Shown here: positions 60,784 through 64,000 of the stretch, one piece after another | Layout of the letters: each line of letters begins with the position of its first letter | Numbering within the stretch: position 1 is the first letter of the stretch | Assembly: GCA_963798275.1 (NCBI GenBank) | Contig: CAWCTB010000018.1 | Location: forward strand, 1-64,000 | Direction: 5' to 3' | Origin: CAWCTB01 sp963798275 | GTDB taxonomy: Bacteria; Acidobacteriota; Terriglobia; Terriglobales; Acidobacteriaceae | Length of the DNA stretch: 64,000 nucleotides | Made by a program: the position numbers and the translations under genes | Notes under the pieces: model-generated | Databases searched by the model: none | Seen by the model: the letters and a program-made list of their open reading frames with translations, nothing else | What the model was told of the DNA's origin: nothing

Positions 60784-63144
60784 ATGGCTCGCTTGTCGCA
60801 GTTCACTGAGATCTACGACGTCGTTGTGGTCGGCGCCGGCCATGCCGGATGCGAGGCCGCCATGGCTGCCGCGCGCATGGGCCTCAAGACCGCCCTCTAT
60901 ACCCTCAACCTCGATCTGATCGCGCAGATGTCGTGCAATCCTGCCATCGGTGGCATTGCCAAAGGACACCTCGTTCGCGAAGTCGATGCCCTAGGCGGAA
61001 TCATGGGCGAAGTCACTGACGCGGTCGGCATCCAATTTCGCCTGCTCAACACCTCGCGCGGGCCGGCTGTCTGGTCGCCGCGCGCCCAGTGCGACAAGCA
61101 GCAATACCGCCTTAAGATGCGCCAGGTGCTCGAATCGGAACCGAACCTGCACATCAAGCAGGCCGAAGTCGCGGGACTCATGCTGGAAGAAGTTGCCGGG
61201 GAAGAAGTTTCAAGTTTCGAGTTTCAAGTTTCGGGTGGGCCCGCTGCTCCCGCTGTCATCCTGAGCGAAGTGAGGCTTAGTCGAACGCAGTCGAAGGACC
61301 CCTGCAGCGACGACGCAACTTCCTCAGTTCCACCGAGCGAAGCGACCGCAGCCGAGCGCTCTGCCCCTCTCGAAACTCGAAACTCGAAACCTGGAACTTC
61401 GTCCACCGTCCGCGGCATCCGGCTCCGCGACGGACGCGTCGTCGGAGCCCAAGCCGTCATCATCACCACCGGCACTTTCCTCAACGGACTCATCCACTGC
61501 GGAGAGCAGCAGTATCCTGCCGGGCGCAGTGGCGAGCCCAATGCCGTCCTGCTCGGCGAGGCCCTGAAGGCGCTCGGCCTGCGCGGCTGCCGCCTCAAGA
61601 CCGGCACGCCCCCGCGTCTTGACGGACGCAGCATAGACTGGTCCAAATTTACTGTGCAGCCGGGCGACGACGATCCCACGCCGTTCAGCTTCCGCACCCG
61701 CCGGGTGGCGCATCACGACCGCCAGGTGCCCTGTTACATCGCCTTCACCACGGCTGAGACGCATCGCATCATTCGCGAGAACGTGCATCGCTCCCCCATG
61801 TACAGCGGCCAGATACAGTCCATCGGACCGCGCTACTGTCCCTCGATCGAGGACAAGATCGTCAAGTTCCCCGACAAGGAAGTGCACCAGCTCTTCCTCG
61901 AGCCCGAGGGCCTGAACACCAACGAGATCTACGTCAACGGCATGAGCACCTCGCTGCCCATCGAGGTGCAGCTCGCCATCATCAAATCGATTCCCGGACT
62001 GGAGAACGCCGAGATGCTCCGGCCCGGCTACGCCATCGAGTACGATTCCATCGACCCTACCGAACTGGAGCGCACTCTCGAGACCAAGAAGATCGCGCGC
62101 CTCTATCTTGCGGGACAGATCAACGGCACCAGCGGCTACGAAGAGGCCGCGTGCCAGGGAATCATGGCCGGCATCAACGCCGCGCTGAAGATCAAAGGCG
62201 AGCCGCCACTAGTGCTCGATCGCACCGAGGCCTACACCGCCATCCTGATCGACGACCTCATCAGCAAGGGCACCAACGAGCCCTACCGGATGTTCACTTC
62301 GCGCGCCGAGTTCCGGCTGCACCTGCGTATCGACAACGCCGATCGCCGCCTCACCCCGCACGGCCGCCGCGTGGGCCTGATCAACAACGCCGCCTGGGCC
62401 GATCACCTTGCCAAGCAGGAACGCCTGCAGACGGTACGCGATCTGCTCGAACGTACCCGCGTCAACGGCGACCTGCTGGAAAAGATGGGTGACGACGTGG
62501 CGGCGCACAGCGTGATTGAATCGCTGGGCAACGGATCTGCCGGCATGACCTTGGCACAAATGCTCAAGCGCCCCGAAATCCAGATCGAACAACTCGCACC
62601 CGTCCTGGCCAAGCTAATGCCGGCGTTCTTTGGGAGGGAAGGAATTGTCAGTGAAGAAGTTTCAGGTTTCGAGTTTCCAGTTTCGAGAACGGAAGCGGAG
62701 GAAGACTGTCCTTTGGATGTTTCTACCGGAGATAGGGGTCCTTCGACTTCGGTTCGCAACTGCGGCGAACCTTCGCTCAGGGGGACAACGCTTTCACCGG
62801 AAACTCGAAACTCGAAACTCGAAACTGATTTCCGCCTGCCGGCGGCAATCCGCAACCAGCTCAAATCCGTCGAGACCGAGATCAAGTACTCTGGTTACCT
62901 CGACCAGCAGACCAAGGCCATCGAGCGCCTGAAGCGGTCCGAGCAGCGCACCATCCCCGACTGGTTCGACTATGCCAAGGTCTCCGGCCTGTCGCGCGAG
63001 ATGAACGAAAAGCTCACCCGCGTCCGCCCACGTACCCTCGGTCAGGCCAGCCGCATCCCCGGCGTCACTCCAGCAGCCGTCTCACTGATCAACGTTTACA
63101 TCGAGATCCAGTCCCGCCAGCAGGCCAGCGCCCCCGCCAGTTAA
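60784..63144 (+). CDS. mnmG: tRNA uridine-5-carboxymethylaminomethyl modification enzyme MnmG (GidA) with two in-frame repeat insertions
   Basis: 786 residues against the usual ~620-650. With MnmE it modifies wobble U34 of several tRNAs, using FAD. Conserved parts: YDVVVVGAGHAGCEAAMAAA (FAD), SCNPAIGGIAKGHLVREVDA, TGTFLNGLIHCGE, KTGTPPRLDGRSIDW, RPGYAIEYDSIDP, LAGQINGTSGYEEAACQGIM and the C-terminal helical domain (RIPGVTPAAVSLINVYIEIQ). Residues ~142-205 and ~626-682 have no match to MnmG and are encoded by palindromic repeat elements. Both keep the frame and lie at loop or domain junctions, so the protein may still work. Confidence 0.93.
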   Translation: MARLSQFTEIYDVVVVGAGHAGCEAAMAAARMGLKTALYTLNLDLIAQMSCNPAIGGIAKGHLVREVDALGGIMGEVTDAVGIQFRLLNTSRGPAVWSPRAQCDKQQYRLKMRQVLESEPNLHIKQAEVAGLMLEEVAGEEVSSFEFQVSGGPAAPAVILSEVRLSRTQSKDPCSDDATSSVPPSEATAAERSAPLETRNSKPGTSSTVRGIRLRDGRVVGAQAVIITTGTFLNGLIHCGEQQYPAGRSGEPNAVLLGEALKALGLRGCRLKTGTPPRLDGRSIDWSKFTVQPGDDDPTPFSFRTRRVAHHDRQVPCYIAFTTAETHRIIRENVHRSPMYSGQIQSIGPRYCPSIEDKIVKFPDKEVHQLFLEPEGLNTNEIYVNGMSTSLPIEVQLAIIKSIPGLENAEMLRPGYAIEYDSIDPTELERTLETKKIARLYLAGQINGTSGYEEAACQGIMAGINAALKIKGEPPLVLDRTEAYTAILIDDLISKGTNEPYRMFTSRAEFRLHLRIDNADRRLTPHGRRVGLINNAAWADHLAKQERLQTVRDLLERTRVNGDLLEKMGDDVAAHSVIESLGNGSAGMTLAQMLKRPEIQIEQLAPVLAKLMPAFFGREGIVSEEVSGFEFPVSRTEAEEDCPLDVSTGDRGPSTSVRNCGEPSLRGTTLSPETRNSKLETDFRLPAAIRNQLKSVETEIKYSGYLDQQTKAIERLKRSEQRTIPDWFDYAKVSGLSREMNEKLTRVRPRTLGQASRIPGVTPAAVSLINVYIEIQSRQQASAPAS
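61207..61398 (+). repeat. Palindromic repeat element inserted in frame in mnmG (copy 1)
   Basis: Left arm (61207-61235) GTTTCAAGTTTCGAGTTTC... and right arm (61370-61398) ...CTCGAAACTCGAAACCTGG are inverted repeats matching at about 25 of 29 positions. Between them lies a core with GTCATCCTGAGCGAAGTGAG (61255-61274) and CAGTCGAAGGACCCCTGC (61288-61305), a sequence type seen as intergenic repeats in this group. Encodes EEVSSFEFQVS...ETRNSKPGTS. Confidence 0.88.
62659..62827 (-). repeat. Palindromic repeat element inserted in frame in mnmG (copy 2, core reversed)
   Basis: Left arm (62659-62687) GTTTCAGGTTTCGAGTTTCC... and right arm (62799-62827) GGAAACTCGAAACTCGAAAC... are inverted repeats. 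The core holds GGGGTCCTTCGACTTCGG and CCTTCGCTCAGGGGGAC, the reverse complement type of the core in copy 1. Encodes EEVSGFEFPVS...ETRNSKLETD, so the arms give nearly the same peptide ends although the core is flipped. Confidence 0.88.
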
Positions 63145-63238
63145 GGCTTGTCGGACACGGCCCGTCTCCCGGTGCACCGCTACGACTACCACAGTGTAGG
63201 ATAGTCTGACGCTGTGGGATTCCTCGCGCGAGAAGAAA

Positions 63239-63265
63239 GAGCCAGCCCGCGTTCTGGGCTGGCTC
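63239..63265 (-). terminator. Intrinsic terminator of comEA
   Basis: A perfect 10-bp stem GAGCCAGCCC / GGGCTGGCTC with a 7-nt loop, followed on the minus strand by TTTCTTCTC. It lies 18 nt after the comEA stop. Confidence 0.8.
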
Positions 63266-63282
63266 CAAGGATCGCGATCCCT

Positions 63283-63603
63283 TTACTTCTGCTTGGCAAT
63301 GATCAGGTCCTTGATCTTGTTATACGTCGCCTGGGGAATGATCTTCTTCTGCACCAGCTCATTCTTGGCTTTGTAGGGACGCTCGTCGATGATCTTCTGC
63401 GAATAGACGTCGCCGATACCGGGCAACTGCGCCAGTTGGTCCTTGCTGGCGGAATTGATGTCCAGCAGGCTACCCGCCGAAGCAGCAGCCGCTGTAGAAG
63501 TCTTGCCCGCCGGCTTGCTGCTCTGCGCCATCGCCAGACCACTGAACAACAGAACGGCCAACGTCGCCGTCAGTATGCGAACTACCGTACGGTTCACTTT
63601 CAT
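63283..63603 (-). CDS. comEA: ComEA-like helix-hairpin-helix exported protein
   Basis: 106 residues. Signal peptide (VVRILTATLAVLLFSGLAMA), a Ser/Ala/Lys linker, then a HhH domain LLDINSASKDQLAQLPGIGD and YSQKIIDERPYKAKNELVQK. ComEA binds incoming DNA in the periplasm for uptake through ComEC, whose gene is elsewhere in this window. Short HhH proteins of this kind can also have other DNA roles. The ATG at 63603 follows GGGAGG. Confidence 0.82.
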   Translation of the reverse strand: MKVNRTVVRILTATLAVLLFSGLAMAQSSKPAGKTSTAAAASAGSLLDINSASKDQLAQLPGIGDVYSQKIIDERPYKAKNELVQKKIIPQATYNKIKDLIIAKQK

Positions 63604-63878
63604 ATGCCCTCCCATGTCCGCTGCGGCGGAATCTCCGCTTAGTGTACCGCCACCATGCTTCGCAACCGCCTAAATTGTTGTGATGCCGAGTAGGGGGCGT
63701 CAATGGCATTCGGCCTGCGCCGTCCGTCTCTGTTGATCCCTGTCGTAGTTCTCGCGCACTTGGCGGTGACGTTCATGCGCTCGCCGGCGTGCCCTTCGGC
63801 CGTACCACTGAAGTCGCGGAGGCGGCGTGCTTGCAGCCGAAGCAGCGGTTCCGCCCTTGGCCGCCTTTTGGCGGCAAA
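63604..63878. other. Intergenic region
   Basis: No gene recognised. A hairpin GCCGCC-TTTT-GGCGGC (about 63860-63875) sits just after the stop of the partial PEP-CTERM gene. Confidence 0.4.
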
Positions 63879-64000
63879 CTAGCCGATGATCTTCCGGCGC
63901 AATGCGGCGCACGCCGGTCCCCCGATAGCCAGAAGGAGCAGGGAGGCAGGTTCCGGCACTGCGCCGATGTGCAGGGCGAGGTCGGTACTGTAATTGTCAC
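63879..64000 (-). CDS. PEP-CTERM protein, C-terminal end (partial)
   Basis: 39 residues read in from the right edge: DNYSTDLALHIGA, then the sorting signal VPEPASLLLLAIGGPACAAL and RRKIIG before TAG. This is a PEP-CTERM anchor (PEP motif, hydrophobic stretch, basic end). The rest of the gene lies outside the window. Confidence 0.7.
   Translation of the reverse strand, partial: DNYSTDLALHIGAVPEPASLLLLAIGGPACAALRRKIIG

Noticed and set aside
61207..62827. Intein or intron in mnmG
   Set aside because: The inserted segments are only ~190 and ~170 bp, lack splicing or endonuclease motifs, and match palindromic repeat sequence.
63182..63642. Plus-strand gene opposite comEA
   Set aside because: Shadow of comEA and its signal peptide; no domain, and the comEA terminator lies in it.

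Overview
The window is a high-GC, gene-dense chromosomal segment of a Gram-negative bacterium, most likely an acidobacterium of the Koribacter/Terriglobia type. That placement is inferred from gene content: two large FtsX/MacB permeases of the kind expanded in Acidobacteria, several PadR regulators, heptose/Kdo/LpxK genes for LPS, PEP-CTERM proteins, GatB together with GlnRS, and many dispersed palindromic intergenic repeats. I saw no rRNA, tRNA or CRISPR array.

Layout. 1-1.8 kb: end of a HAD hydrolase, then a MoaD/ThiS carrier and its E1-rhodanese enzyme. 1.9-3.7 kb: a REP-like array with a RAYT transposase and a deleted copy of it. 4.2-6.4 kb: rpe and a BamD-like lipoprotein. 6.8-12.3 kb: two ADOP permeases, the second coupled to a PadR regulator. 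12.3-18.4 kb: a lower-GC accessory stretch with a Crp/Fnr regulator, a degenerate receiver, a 775-residue protein with an internal domain duplication, a DUF1360 membrane protein overlapping a small MCCG protein, and a PEP-CTERM protein. 18.7-31.8 kb: valS, nadC, a tyrosine phosphatase, birA, coaX, an RNA methyltransferase, a YciI protein and comEC. 30.9-37.4 kb, minus strand: the LPS inner-core operon waaA-lpxK-hldA-hldC-waaC-ICMT-DUF3108, with overlapping start and stop codons. 37.4-45.7 kb: gatB, a SatD/DUF3307 pair, a fibronectin-III lipoprotein, an FAA hydrolase and a ccdA-tlpA-dsbD-alpha operon. 45.7-54 kb: glnS, a YbaY-NlpE-META fusion, serS, a class-I amidotransferase, plsC and folC. 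54.4-56.1 kb: one orphan accessory gene. 56.5-64 kb: a zinc-finger membrane protein, a WalJ-like hydrolase, a hotdog thioesterase, a toxin-antitoxin pair, a PadR/membrane protein pair, mnmG, comEA and the end of a PEP-CTERM protein.

Three signals stand out. First, mnmG carries two in-frame insertions of palindromic repeat elements, with their cores in opposite orientations. Second, the RAYT/REP cluster contains both an intact transposase unit and an internally deleted derivative. Third, at least 21 frame breaks occur in conserved genes and every one is a +1 shift, which looks like systematic sequence error rather than gene decay and affects how the broken genes below should be read. Several genes also have a -10 box only 6-8 nt before the start codon, suggesting leaderless transcripts.
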